Below are positions 37,509-45,662 of a stretch of 64,000 nt of DNA, piece after piece. The DNA comes from an uncultured Opitutaceae bacterium. GTDB lineage: Bacteria; Verrucomicrobiota; Verrucomicrobiia; Opitutales; Opitutaceae. A model generated the notes under the pieces. That model was not told the origin of the DNA and ran no database searches. It saw nothing but the letters and a program-made list of their open reading frames with translations. The translations under genes and the position numbers were made by a program. The stretch spans positions 49,358 to 113,357 of the forward strand of contig CAIYUN010000018.1 of NCBI GenBank assembly GCA_903929355.1, written 5' to 3'. Numbering within the stretch: the stretch's first letter is position 1; each line of letters begins with the position of its first letter.

Positions 37509-39363
37509 CCTTCACGTCCTCCAGCTCCTTGCTGGTGCGCGCGGGGCCGGGGGCCGGCGCGGCCAGATGCGTCTGCCGGACGGTCTGGCCGTCGGCCGTA
37601 TGGATGGCCGTCACGCGGCTGATGCGGTCGAGCACGAGGATCTCGATCCGCCGCTCCCACACGGGCTCCAACTCAAAGCCGGGGCCGAGGTCGTCCGCCT
37701 GGTTCAGGACCAGCGCGCCGGTCTGGTCGTCCACCTTGAACTGCTGAAAAACATAGATCTCGGAGAAACCGTGGTTGCGGAGGAGCCAGGCGAGGTCCGT
37801 CTGCTTCAGTTTCGCCTGCGCGGGCGGGGTGGCGCAGAGCTGGTTGACGATCCAAAACGGGGAGTCCTGGTCGATGAAGAGGTAGTCGTGCTCGGGATAC
37901 CGCTGCAGAAACTCGCGCCGCCAGGCCATCTCAAGACCCGGCGAGTAATCGCGCGTGTAGGCCTGTCTGGCCATGGCGGGCAGCCCCTGCATCACGAGCG
38001 CGGCGAGCACGGTGCCGGTCAGCACCTTCCAGCCGCGCGCGCTCAGCCAGAGCCGCGCCCCGGCCGTGACCACCGCCAGCGCCAGGAGCAGATGCACCGG
38101 CAGGCTGAGCCGGTGGATCAGGGCGGTGTCCAAGGGGAGATAGTAGCAGAGCAGCAGCGCTGTTTCGGTCAGCAGTCCCGTGCCCAGGACCGCGAGCGCG
38201 ATGTCGGCCGGCGCGGCGCGGCGCGGCTCCCGGAGCACGCGCGAGATCCACAACCCGAAGAAGGGCAGCGCCAGCAGCCCGAGGGCGGAGAAGAGCGGCG
38301 AGCTGGGCTGGTAGCCGGTGAGAAAATGGTCTCGGTCGGCGTCGAAGAAAAACATCAGCGCGTGCCCGAGGTTGTCCGGGAGGTAGTGCAGGGCAAACGG
38401 CGTTTCGGCGCCCGGCCGGCCGGCCAGCTCCCACGCGTCCGGCTTGATCGCGAACACCCGGTGCTGCCACAGCCACGGCAGCAAGGCCAGAGGGGCGAGG
38501 ATGACCGGCCAGGTGAGCATCACCCGCCCGTCGCGCCACCACGCCCAGAGCAGGAGCGCCGCGACCGGCACCAGAAACAACACGGACTCGTAGCGGGAGT
38601 AGGCCAGGAGCACGGCCCCGAGGACCAGCGCCTCCTGGGACACGGGGTCGCGCCGGACCGCAAACTCCCGCGCCAGAAGCAGGACGACCACTACCATGAC
38701 GAGGTTGAGCAGGTCGAAGCCGCCGCCGGCCATCTGCTGCCCCAGCAAGGGCAGCCCGGTGAACAGCAGGACCATGAACGCGCCGGCCCACGGCGAGCCG
38801 CCCAGACCACGGCCGAGCAACCAGAGCAACCCCAGCAGGATGAAACCGAGCGCGGTGTTGACGTAAAACGGATTATCGGGCCGGTAGCCGGTGAAGTCGT
38901 GGACGAGCGCGACGACGAAGGGGAACAGGAACGGACGCTTGTCGAGCACCTTGTGCACCAGCTGAAACGGCCCCTGAATGTCGGACGCCCGGTCGGGATA
39001 GGCCGCCGCGCGGTCCAGATGCATCCCCATCGAGGTGCCGAGGAGCAGCACCTCATCCTCGAGGACCTTGAACCCATAGGTTTCGTGCGCCAGGAGCACC
39101 CCGCCACCGGCGAGCGCGAGGGCCAGGCCGGCCAGCTCGACGCGGCCCGGTCGGCGCAAGCGCCAGGCGTCGCGCCCGACACCCCAAGCCGCGCGGGCGA
39201 ACAGCCCGAGCAAAACGAGCAACACCCAGTAGCCGCTCTTCACCGCAGCGGTGATGGCGGTTTCAGCCGGGAGCACCCCGAGCCCCACGATGAGGGCGAG
39301 GCTGGAGAGGAAGACCACCAGCCAGAGACGCCGATCCCGGCAAAGTTGGGAAAAAAAGGACAT
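37471..39363 (-). CDS. GT-C membrane glycosyltransferase (ArnT/GT39-like), copy 1
   Basis: 630 residues, multi-pass. The acidic motif KVLEDEVLLLG and DKRPFLFPFVVALVHDFTGYRPDNPFYVNTAL correspond to the same part of the other copy. The C-terminal soluble region is about 120 residues. The reading frame opens five codons upstream with a GTG inside the terminator hairpin, so the ATG at 39363 is taken as start. First glycosyltransferase after the two pilin genes. Confidence 0.75.
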   Translation of the reverse strand: MSFFSQLCRDRRLWLVVFLSSLALIVGLGVLPAETAITAAVKSGYWVLLVLLGLFARAAWGVGRDAWRLRRPGRVELAGLALALAGGGVLLAHETYGFKVLEDEVLLLGTSMGMHLDRAAAYPDRASDIQGPFQLVHKVLDKRPFLFPFVVALVHDFTGYRPDNPFYVNTALGFILLGLLWLLGRGLGGSPWAGAFMVLLFTGLPLLGQQMAGGGFDLLNLVMVVVVLLLAREFAVRRDPVSQEALVLGAVLLAYSRYESVLFLVPVAALLLWAWWRDGRVMLTWPVILAPLALLPWLWQHRVFAIKPDAWELAGRPGAETPFALHYLPDNLGHALMFFFDADRDHFLTGYQPSSPLFSALGLLALPFFGLWISRVLREPRRAAPADIALAVLGTGLLTETALLLCYYLPLDTALIHRLSLPVHLLLALAVVTAGARLWLSARGWKVLTGTVLAALVMQGLPAMARQAYTRDYSPGLEMAWRREFLQRYPEHDYLFIDQDSPFWIVNQLCATPPAQAKLKQTDLAWLLRNHGFSEIYVFQQFKVDDQTGALVLNQADDLGPGFELEPVWERRIEILVLDRISRVTAIHTADGQTVRQTHLAAPAPGPARTSKELEDVKDEYLKHWLNELP

Positions 39364-39364
39364 G

Positions 39365-39395
39365 AAAAAGCCGTCCACGTTTAAATGGACGGCTT
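39365..39395 (-). terminator. Intrinsic terminator between pilin and glycosyltransferases
   Basis: Read leftward: AAGCCGTCCA-type arms (39368-39377 and 39386-39395) enclose an eight-base loop and are followed by five T residues (39365-39369 as A on the plus strand). It ends 24 bases after the pilin stop and overlaps the first bases of the following gene's possible longer start. Part of the transcription probably ends here, with read-through to the glycosyltransferases. Confidence 0.85.
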
Positions 39396-39418
39396 GAAGA
39401 AGTCCAATCAGACTTGGA

Positions 39419-39775
39419 TCACGGCCCGAAGGTCACGGTGCGCGCCCCGGCGACGCCGGCGGCGCTGATGCCCGCGCCCTGAACGATCGTGGCGGTGTAG
39501 GTCTCCTGGGCGACGGTCGCGAAGCTCTTCACATATTGTGAGGAGTTCGTGCCGACGATGGAGGACGAAGCGACCGAGCTCACGCCGTTTTCCAGAAAGT
39601 ACTGGTCGGCACCGGCTTGGATCTGGCGAAGATTGTTGATCACAGCCTTGTCCTGGGAGCTGGCACGGACTTTTTGGAACGCGGGAATGGCCATCGCGGC
39701 CAGGAGGCCGATGATGACGACGACGATCATGATTTCAACGAGCGTGAAGCCCTTTTGGGAACGGTTGGTTTTCAT
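39419..39775 (-). CDS. Type IV pilin-like protein 1
   Basis: 118 residues. A short leader (MKTNRSQKG) ends at the prepilin cleavage site G-FTLVE, with Glu5 of the mature protein, then a hydrophobic helix MIVVVIIGLLAAMAIPAF and QKVRASSQDKAVINNLRQIQAGADQYFLENG. It is short, with the small C-terminal globule of a minor pilin or major pilin of the Verrucomicrobiota type. About 75 percent identical to the pilin at 40135. Start at ATG 39775, since the longer frame has no leader sense. Confidence 0.92.
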   Translation of the reverse strand: MKTNRSQKGFTLVEIMIVVVIIGLLAAMAIPAFQKVRASSQDKAVINNLRQIQAGADQYFLENGVSSVASSSIVGTNSSQYVKSFATVAQETYTATIVQGAGISAAGVAGARTVTFGP

Positions 39776-40134
39776 TGACTTGTATTTTTTATTTGGATGA
39801 TATGCATGCTCAAAAGCGAGCAGTGGGCAGATAATTGAGATTCGCCCATGCAAATGCAAGCGAAAATACAATAAAATAATTGTAAAAAATAGGCTTCACT
39901 GCCCCCTTCTTGACCCTGATTTTTCCGGGTTCGGCTATAAAGGTAGGGCCCGACACGCCGGGCGCGCCGCCGCCCGGAAGGCAGCCCTCTGAACCTCACA
40001 AATCATTCATTATCAGAGTCAATCTGAGTCCATCCGTGGTGAAAACCCTGGTTTTTTCCTCCCGTTATCCGCGTTACCCTGTCATCTCCGTAGCCTTGGC
40101 GAAGGAGGATCCGCGGGAAAATCCGAACTCGGTC
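39776..40134. other. Spacer between the two pilin genes
   Basis: 359 bases. The part next to pilin 1 (39776-39910) is AT-rich and read leftward contains TTGCAT then AATTAT 17 bases on, a possible promoter. The part near pilin 2 holds AAAACCCTGGTTTTT (40043-40057), a weak hairpin, and CGTAGCCTTGGCGAAGG (40089-40105), a palindrome like the one at 2821-2837. I see no gene. Confidence 0.35.
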
Positions 40135-40491
40135 TTATGGCCCAAACGTAACCGTCCGCTGTCCTGCCACCCCAGCGGCGGTGACGTCGGACCCCTGGAG
40201 CAGAATCGTCGTGTAGGTTTCGTTGGCCGCGGTCTGGAAGTTCTTCACATATTGGGAGGAGTTGGTGCCGACCAGTGAGGTCGAGGCGACCGAACTCACG
40301 CCGTATTCCAAGTAATATTGGTCGGCAGCGCCGTAGAGCTGGCGGAGGTTGGCGGTCACCACCTTGTCCTGAGAGCTGGCACGAACTTTTTGGAACGCGG
40401 GAATCGCCATCGCGGCCAGGAGGCCGATGATGACGACGACGATCATGATTTCGACGAGGGTGAAGCCCTCACGCGTGCGACTGGTTTTCAT
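40135..40491 (-). CDS. Type IV pilin-like protein 2
   Basis: 118 residues, same length and plan as the pilin at 39419: leader ending REG-FTLVE, the same N-terminal helix and QKVRASSQDK. Differences lie in the outer part (for example LYGAADQYYLEYG). The C-terminal TVTFGP is identical in both. Such pairs can be major and minor pilins or an antigenic duplication. It is 84 bases after rsfS in the same direction. Confidence 0.92.
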   Translation of the reverse strand: MKTSRTREGFTLVEIMIVVVIIGLLAAMAIPAFQKVRASSQDKVVTANLRQLYGAADQYYLEYGVSSVASTSLVGTNSSQYVKNFQTAANETYTTILLQGSDVTAAGVAGQRTVTFGP

Positions 40492-40575
40492 GGCTGGAAG
40501 GAATTTCGTTTGGCTGGGGCGGGAATGGCCTAAGACGCAAAACCGGGCGTGAGCATGCCTCACGCCAACCGAAGA

Positions 40576-41058
40576 TCAAGCTGATTTTCGCCGACGGGTT
40601 GCAATTGCCTTGGGTTTGGCCTTTGCGACCGGTTTCCGCTTCGGCGCGGCCTTGCGCGGTGCGCGCGGTTTGGCTGGTGGGGCAAGCAATGCCGCCACCT
40701 TGATTTCCTTGGCATCGCGCCAGAGTCGTTCCAGCGCGTAGGCCGAGCGTTTTTCGGGGGTGAAAAGATGCACCATGATCTGGTAGGCATCCACGACGAT
40801 CCAGCCGCTGCCGCCCAAATTGGCCCCGTCGAGACCCGCGATGGGGGCCCGGGCCTCGTCGAGCATGCGCTCCGTCTCGATGCGCAGCGCCCGCAGATGC
40901 GGCTCCGAGTTGCCGGTGGCGAGCACCAGCCAGTCGGTGATGGACGACTGCACCCCCACATGGAGGACGCGCAGGTCGCCGGCCTGTTTTTCGTCCAGCG
41001 CGCGCACGATCTGGCGGAGCAATTCGGGCACGGGTTCTGGCTTCGGCTTGATGGACAT
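40576..41058 (-). CDS. rsfS: Ribosome silencing factor RsfS
   Basis: 160 residues. The nucleotidyltransferase-like fold has DLRVLHVGVQSSITDWLVLATGNS, EGANLGGSGWIVVDAYQIMVHLF-type sequence and the family's ALERLW. It binds ribosomal protein uL14 and stops joining of subunits under starvation. A Lys/Pro/Ala-rich tail of about 40 residues extends the usual 115. Directly follows nadD (2-base gap), the common bacterial order. Confidence 0.93.
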   Translation of the reverse strand: MSIKPKPEPVPELLRQIVRALDEKQAGDLRVLHVGVQSSITDWLVLATGNSEPHLRALRIETERMLDEARAPIAGLDGANLGGSGWIVVDAYQIMVHLFTPEKRSAYALERLWRDAKEIKVAALLAPPAKPRAPRKAAPKRKPVAKAKPKAIATRRRKSA

Positions 41059-41060
41059 GG

Positions 41061-41639
41061 TCAGCGATAGAGACGCTTCCGGCGGATATACACAACTGTC
41101 TTGTGCGGGGTCAGCCAGTCCAGCGGCAGCCCCCGCCGGGCGCGGGCGCGCAGGGCGGTGGAGCTGAGGTCAAGCTCGTGGCCGGGGCAGCGATGCAACC
41201 GCAGGCCGGGGAGTCCGGCCGGCCGGCGGAGCGCGAAACCAGGCCGCCCGACCACGGCAATCTCGACTAGTTGGGCGAGCGCGGCGATGTCCTTCCACCG
41301 GGGCAGGCGCGCGAGTTGGTCGGCGCCGATGATCCAGAACAGCCGCGCACGGGGAAACTGCGCGCGGAAATGCCGCGCCGTGTCGATGGTGAAGCTCACC
41401 CCGCCCCGGCGCAGCTCATGGTCGGACACCTCGAAACGCGGGTCATCCGCCACCGCCGCGCGGAGCATGGCGAGCCGGTCCGCGGGCGAGGCCGCCGCCG
41501 CGCGGGCCTTGAGCGGAGCGCGCGCCGCGGGCACCAGGACGACCCGGTCGAGTCCGCAGTGCTCGCATGCCGTACGCGCGGCCACGAGGTGGCCGAAATG
41601 CACGGGGTCGAAACTGCCGCCGAGAAAGCCGATTTTCAC
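41061..41639 (-). CDS. nadD: Nicotinate-nucleotide adenylyltransferase
   Basis: 192 residues from a GTG at 41639. The HxGH motif GGSFDPVHFGH is right at the N-terminus, and SSTALRARARRGLPLDWL holds the C-terminal SSTxIR-type motif. It adenylates nicotinate mononucleotide in NAD synthesis. Upstream frame residues are Pro/Gly-rich and do not fit, so the GTG is chosen. Next to rsfS. Confidence 0.92.
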   Translation of the reverse strand: MKIGFLGGSFDPVHFGHLVAARTACEHCGLDRVVLVPAARAPLKARAAAASPADRLAMLRAAVADDPRFEVSDHELRRGGVSFTIDTARHFRAQFPRARLFWIIGADQLARLPRWKDIAALAQLVEIAVVGRPGFALRRPAGLPGLRLHRCPGHELDLSSTALRARARRGLPLDWLTPHKTVVYIRRKRLYR

Positions 41640-41888
41640 CCGGCCAGTGTGCCGGGGGCCGCGCGCCGGGCAAGGGCGCGTTTTCCCGCGACCCGCCCCC
41701 GCCGACCGTGGGCTGCTGCTCAGTGTTCCGACCCCCCCGGGGGGGGCGGGGATCCCGGGGTCGTCGAGCACCTGCACGGCGGAGACGGGGCCGAGGGTGG
41801 GGGGCAGCGGAAGCTGGAGGAAAACCAAGGCAGGGCGAACGCGAAAGATTGACCGCCGCCGGGGTGGCGACGAGAGTCGGGCCGCCCG

Positions 41889-41974
41889 GCCCTCGTGGCG
41901 GAATGGTAGACGCTGGAGACTTAAAATCTCCTGACTGCAAGGTCATGCGGGTTCGAGTCCCGCCGGGGGCACCA
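41889..41974 (+). tRNA. tRNA-Leu (UAA anticodon)
   Basis: 86 bases. The acceptor stem GCCCTCG pairs with CGGGGGC (with one G-T pair), followed by ACCA encoded in the gene. The anticodon stem CTGGAGA-CTTAAAA-TCTCC shows the loop with TAA as anticodon, reading UUA. A long variable arm (about 41926-41941) and the T arm GGGTTCGAGTCCC support a class II Leu tRNA. It lies between nadD and a decayed transporter tail. Confidence 0.93.
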
Positions 41975-42045
41975 GGCTATTCAGCGGGGATGGAACTCAC
42001 GGGTTTCATGTTTCCCTTCCGGGCAAGCCAGAGCGGGCGCAATAG

Positions 42046-42210
42046 ATCGGCTCATGCCAGCCCAACACCCATTTCCTGCGCATCGTGTGCTGGATCCTTC
42101 AGAAAGGCAACGGGCTAGACTAAATCGCCCCCGAGCTCTGGCCCATCCTTCTCTTCGTCGTGATCGTGATGACCATCGCCGTGAAGCGCCACCGGCAGAC
42201 GCTGGATTAG
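42046..42210 (+). pseudogene. Decayed C-terminus of an ABC-2 type permease
   Basis: Read in one frame: THFLRIVCWILQKGNGLD, then a stop (42121-42123), then IAPELWPILLFVVIVMTIAV and KRHRQTLD before a TAG. This is the last part of ABC-2 permeases of the YhhJ/drug-export type, where FLxIVRGIxLKGxGL and the end RRYRQxLD are typical. The rest of the gene is missing and the frame holds a stop, so it is a remnant. It begins about 70 bases after the tRNA. Confidence 0.65.
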
Positions 42211-43079
42211 GATGCGAGCACAAACCAGAAGCAGGCGGCGCCGACTACACCGATGACCATGCTCAGGCACTTTATCCATAGGGTTTGCACCCGCGCCACG
42301 GCCAGACTGCACGCCGACACCAGCAACCACCACCCCAATCCCTTTGAAGAGGTAATCCATGCATGGCGCTGCGCCCAATTGGCAATTCTTACGCGGTCTT
42401 CCGCCGTCGGGGTATATTCTCCGACCCGTGTTCCGGGCGGGAGTGCCTCGAAGATGTTGTGCGTTCTCTCCTGGGTGCCCCATTTGAACAAACTGATATC
42501 ATTGTCACGGGTGGTGGAAGGGACAAAAGTGGAGGAGCCCCCGAGAAAACAAATGACCCCGCCCTCGCCACCGTAAGGGCTGTCCTTGCCCCATGTGCCA
42601 TCCGGTTGAAGCCCTCGTGTCCATAGCCATGGCGTTGCGGCCGGAAGCTTCCTCATGTTTGGCATAAGCGCAACGGCCCACGCCAGCGGTGCGCCTTGAA
42701 AGGCGGGGTTAATTGAGGCGATTTCTCGCTTCTCATTCGGATTCAAAATCGAATCCGGTAGCTTCGCCACCAAAGGGTCGAGGCGGGAAAACCAAGGTTG
42801 CACGTCGTTCAACTCCCCGGCACGCGCCAAAACCGCTGCATAGGCATATACATCGTTCATCGCCTCCGGCGGCAACCCATTGGGATGATCGGATAAATAG
42901 CTTTCTCTTGCATCCCGAATGCTTCTGCCGCCGTCCTCCTGGTCATTCATGCGAGGCCCGCTTCTCGCCAACCATCCCAAGGGCAATCCGACGATCAGAC
43001 CCGCGATCAGAAAACCACTGAGCGGAATCAGCGCGCGAACGAACCAACGAACCTTGGAAATGGGCGGGGCGGAATCCAT
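42207..43079 (-). CDS. Membrane-anchored protein of unknown function
   Basis: 290 residues from the ATG at 43079. A helix near 15-38 (LIPLSGFLIAGLIVGLPLGWL), a soluble part of about 180 residues with APLAWAVALMPNMRKLP and GGEGGVICFLGGSSTFVP, and a pair of C-terminal helices (near 240-290). The helices on both sides suggest an integral membrane protein with a periplasmic domain. The stop overlaps the pseudogene end. I recognise no family. Confidence 0.5.
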   Translation of the reverse strand: MDSAPPISKVRWFVRALIPLSGFLIAGLIVGLPLGWLARSGPRMNDQEDGGRSIRDARESYLSDHPNGLPPEAMNDVYAYAAVLARAGELNDVQPWFSRLDPLVAKLPDSILNPNEKREIASINPAFQGAPLAWAVALMPNMRKLPAATPWLWTRGLQPDGTWGKDSPYGGEGGVICFLGGSSTFVPSTTRDNDISLFKWGTQERTHNIFEALPPGTRVGEYTPTAEDRVRIANWAQRHAWITSSKGLGWWLLVSACSLAVARVQTLWIKCLSMVIGVVGAACFWFVLAS

Positions 43080-43184
43080 CGCGCCACAAGCTGGCTTCGT
43101 GCCAGCCAGCGGCAAGTCTGAACACTGGATCTCTGTGGGGCGGCCTTGACTCTAGTCTTCCGAGTAATACCATTCTTACCTGTC

Positions 43185-43421
43185 ATGCACACCCTCTCCG
43201 TCAGCAAGCTCACCAGCAAAAGCCAGGCGACCATCCCCGGGCGCGTCCGGCGGCAGCTGGGCCTGAAGGCGGGCGACTCGGTGGCCTTCAAGTTGAAGGG
43301 CGGATTGGTCTGCCTGCAGAAGGCCCGCCCGGTGGATCATGTTTTTGCCTCCGCCGTTGAGGCCACCTTGAAGGACGAGTGGGATTCGGAGCACGACGAG
43401 CGTGCCTACCGTGACCTTTAG
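43185..43421 (+). CDS. AbrB/MazE-type antitoxin
   Basis: 78 residues. The swapped-hairpin DNA-binding domain SKLTSKSQATIPGRVRRQLGLKAGDSVAFKL is characteristic of AbrB and MazE antitoxins; the C-terminal acidic tail (ATLKDEWDSEHDERAYRDL) would wrap the toxin. It overlaps the downstream MazF/PemK-type toxin by 20 bases. Only one of the two long start options (ATG 43185) gives the domain. Confidence 0.88.
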   Translation: MHTLSVSKLTSKSQATIPGRVRRQLGLKAGDSVAFKLKGGLVCLQKARPVDHVFASAVEATLKDEWDSEHDERAYRDL

Positions 43422-43749
43422 GCCGTTTGATGTGCTGGTCGTGCCGTTCCCCTTCACGGACAGCGCCGCCGTGAAACGCCGGCCCGCCGTGGTGTTGTCC
43501 GCCGCGCCCTTCAACGACCGCATCGGCCATCTCGTGCTGGCGATGATCACCAGCCGCGAGAACCGGGGCTGGCCGCTCGACACCGACATCGCCGACCTGC
43601 GCGCCGCCGGCCTGGGCCACCCCTCGGTCATGCGGATGAAACTGTTCACGTTGGACGAGCGCTTGGTGCTGCGCAAAGCCGGCCGCCTGGCCGAGTCCGA
43701 CATTGTCGCCCTCAAGCACGCCCTGGCCAAATTGTTGCCGCAGGGATGA
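43402..43749 (+). CDS. PemK/MazF-type toxin (mRNA endoribonuclease)
   Basis: 115 residues from a GTG inside the antitoxin gene. The PemK fold is shown by DVLVVPFPFTD, KRRPAVVLS and the end motif LTLDERLVLRKAGRL-like; a Ser/Thr near position 55 (ITSRENRGW) lies at the active site. Such toxins cut mRNA when the antitoxin is degraded. Overlap ensures coupled synthesis. The pair is intact. Confidence 0.88.
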   Translation: MPTVTFRPFDVLVVPFPFTDSAAVKRRPAVVLSAAPFNDRIGHLVLAMITSRENRGWPLDTDIADLRAAGLGHPSVMRMKLFTLDERLVLRKAGRLAESDIVALKHALAKLLPQG

Positions 43750-43766
43750 GCCTAAACGGCGGTTGG

Positions 43767-43799
43767 AACCACGGATAAACACGGATGGACACGGATACC
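43767..43799. repeat. Solitary CACGGAT arm
   Basis: AACCACGGATAAACACGGAT followed by GGACACGGATACC, three CACGGAT words, just after the toxin gene. It is the left arm of the elements at 6941 and 23838 without a right arm. Confidence 0.6.
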
Positions 43800-43899
43800 A
43801 AACAATCGGAAGTCATTCGCGCGCCTATGGGCGCGATGGGGAGCCAAGTCGGTACCTTGGATTCTTGTGCCTCTTGTGGCCAAAATTCCGACCGTCCGC

Positions 43900-45042
43900 T
43901 CAGGGCGTCGGCGCGGCTGGTGCGGTCGTGGTCGGGGCGGTCGCAGCCGGTGCCGCGACTGCGGCGCGGAAGGAGCGCTCGGCGGTGTCGGTCGGGTCGG
44001 TGTCCACCGGCTGGTCGCGCCAGAGCCAGCGCAGCATGTCGGGCAGGATCACCCCGCCCATGGACTGGCCGTGGTTGTTCATGCCCCAGGCATAGTTGAC
44101 GTCATAACCCTTCTTCGTGAGCGCGTTCATCAGGCGGACGTTTTGCAGGAACCAGTCGTTGTTCGGGCGGCCCGGGGTCCGGTTGTCATTGCGCCCGTCC
44201 TGCATGAAGATTCGGATGGGCTTTTTGTCTGCGGCCGCCACGAGCTCGGGAAAGATGTATTCGCCCCGCAGGTCCGTGAAGCTGCCGACGATGGTGAAGA
44301 CCTTCTGGAACTGGTCGGGCCGGAACCACGCCACTGCGAAGGCCGCGCAACCGCCGGAGCTCGCGCCGCCGATGCCGTGTTGGCTCGGGTCGGGGGAGAT
44401 GTTGTAGTCCTTCTTGATCGCCGGCATCAGCTCGTCACAGATCACCCGGGCATAGATGTCCGTCGGCGGGTTGTATTCATCGCCCCGGCGGGTGCCGCGG
44501 TCGCCCCAATCACCGGTGACGGGGTCGGGTGGCTCGGCCTCGGTCGGCAAATGCGCCGGGTCGATGAACACCGCCAGCATGACCGGGAGCTCGTGCCGCC
44601 AGATGAGGTTGTCCAGGACGTTCTGGGCGCGGAGGCTGCCCTTGGGGTTCATGAACGCCTGACCGTCGTTGAACACCATCAACGGGGTGGGCTTGGCCGC
44701 GTCGTATTGCGCGGGGACATAGACCCAATAGGTGTGGAAATTGCCGGGAAAAACCTGCGTGGAAATGGTGGTCGGGCCGACGAAGTGGCCTTTGGGCACG
44801 CTGTCCATGGGCATCGAATCGGGGCCCAGCTTGTAGAACGAATCGTTGCTCACCTGGCGGCCGTCCACCAGCTGGGTGCCGCTGTTGCCGCCCCGGCCGC
44901 CCCGGCGGGCGCCCGCCGCAGGCGGGTTGGCCGGTTGGCCGGCGGGCGGCGGGGTCGCGGCGGCCGGGGTCGCAGTCGGCTGGGCCCACGCGGCCGAAAG
45001 CATCAAACCAAAGGCAACAACACGGGGTAGGATTTTATGCAT
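43900..45042 (-). CDS. Secreted esterase of the CE1/Fes type, copy A
   Basis: 380 residues. Signal peptide (1-20, ending AWAQ), Pro/Ala/Gly linker (21-60), then an alpha/beta-hydrolase fold. The nucleophile lies in [13 protein letters not shown]; acid and base likely in MQDGRND and NNHGQSMGG. Related to enterochelin esterase-like carbohydrate esterases that remove ester groups from plant glycans such as xylan. The ATG at 45042 was chosen because it exposes the signal peptide. C-terminal tail is Ala/Thr/Pro rich. Confidence 0.78.
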   Translation of the reverse strand: MHKILPRVVAFGLMLSAAWAQPTATPAAATPPPAGQPANPPAAGARRGGRGGNSGTQLVDGRQVSNDSFYKLGPDSMPMDSVPKGHFVGPTTISTQVFPGNFHTYWVYVPAQYDAAKPTPLMVFNDGQAFMNPKGSLRAQNVLDNLIWRHELPVMLAVFIDPAHLPTEAEPPDPVTGDWGDRGTRRGDEYNPPTDIYARVICDELMPAIKKDYNISPDPSQHGIGGASSGGCAAFAVAWFRPDQFQKVFTIVGSFTDLRGEYIFPELVAAADKKPIRIFMQDGRNDNRTPGRPNNDWFLQNVRLMNALTKKGYDVNYAWGMNNHGQSMGGVILPDMLRWLWRDQPVDTDPTDTAERSFRAAVAAPAATAPTTTAPAAPTP

Positions 45043-45115
45043 GAGGATCGCCGAAAAATTGCGTCCCCGCCGCAAGGGTCAATCCGAAAGGGCGATGCCG
45101 CGGCTGCTCCGAAGC

Positions 45116-45281
45116 TGGCGCAGGCATCCCTGCCTGGCTCCAGGGTTGAGGGTTTTTAGAGCAGGAAAGATGCCTGCGCTACCTCGAGACCCGAAGCGGC
45201 GGTCCCAGCGGTCCCGCCCTACCCGATGCAGGCAGGGATGCCTGCGCTACTGCCGGAAGCGGGCCGGTCACAGACCGGCCC
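45116..45281. repeat. Palindromic element with GCAGGCATCCC arms, after rpmG
   Basis: TGGCGCAGGCATCCCTGCCTG (45116-45136, 21 bases) and its inverted match at 45228-45247 bracket about 90 bases that contain a third copy of the word (45169-45178). It ends in a perfect 9-bp hairpin GGGCCGGTC-ACA-GACCGGCCC (45261-45281), 12 bases after the leftward rpmG stop, where it could end transcription. A different sequence family from the CACGGAT elements but the same plan. Confidence 0.6.
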
Positions 45282-45292
45282 TACCGATACGC

Positions 45293-45457
45293 TTACTTGA
45301 TCTCCTTGTGCAGCGTGTGGCGCTTGAGGAAGGGGTTGTATTTCTTCTTCTCGATGCGCTCAGTGACAGTTTTCTTGTTGCGCGTGGTGAGGTAGCGGGA
45401 GGTGGGTTTCCCCTCCTTCTTGGCCTCGGTGCATTCCAGGGTGACGAGTTCTTGCAT
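45293..45457 (-). CDS. rpmG: Large ribosomal subunit protein bL33
   Basis: 54 residues: [20 protein letters not shown], then [20 protein letters not shown] and [14 protein letters not shown]. The first cysteine survives but the other zinc ligands are absent, so it is a zinc-free (C-minus) form. It stands alone between two esterase genes. Confidence 0.93.
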   Translation of the reverse strand: MQELVTLECTEAKKEGKPTSRYLTTRNKKTVTERIEKKKYNPFLKRHTLHKEIK

Positions 45458-45571
45458 GGTGTTTAAATGGGTGAAGGGTCAGTCCATCACCCGGTCGGGC
45501 CCGGCGCAACCCCAAAGTGCGGTCGGTGGGGGCCTTGGTCAAATCCGGCCAGTTTGGCCCATTCGGGGTGG

Positions 45572-45615
45572 GACGCCACTCCGTGGCGTCCGCGGACGGC
45601 TCAGGGAGCCGTCCT
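45572..45615. terminator. Two adjacent palindromic hairpins
   Basis: GGACGCCACTCCGTGGCGTCC (45572-45592, 21 bases with a three-base centre) is followed two bases later by GGACGGCTC-AGG-GAGCCGTCC (45595-45615). They lie between rpmG and the esterase gene on the same strand, with no T tract. Probably dispersed repeats; one stem also occurs at 10503. Termination possible. Confidence 0.45.
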
Positions 45616-45662
45616 TACCGTTGGGTGCAGATGCAAGACTATGCCAACCAGCCAATCCCCGC

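Noticed and set aside
35703..39384. Plus-strand frames of 594 and 681 residues over the glycosyltransferases
   Set aside because: They are antisense of multi-pass membrane genes and give Arg/Gln/Glu-rich sequence with no domain.
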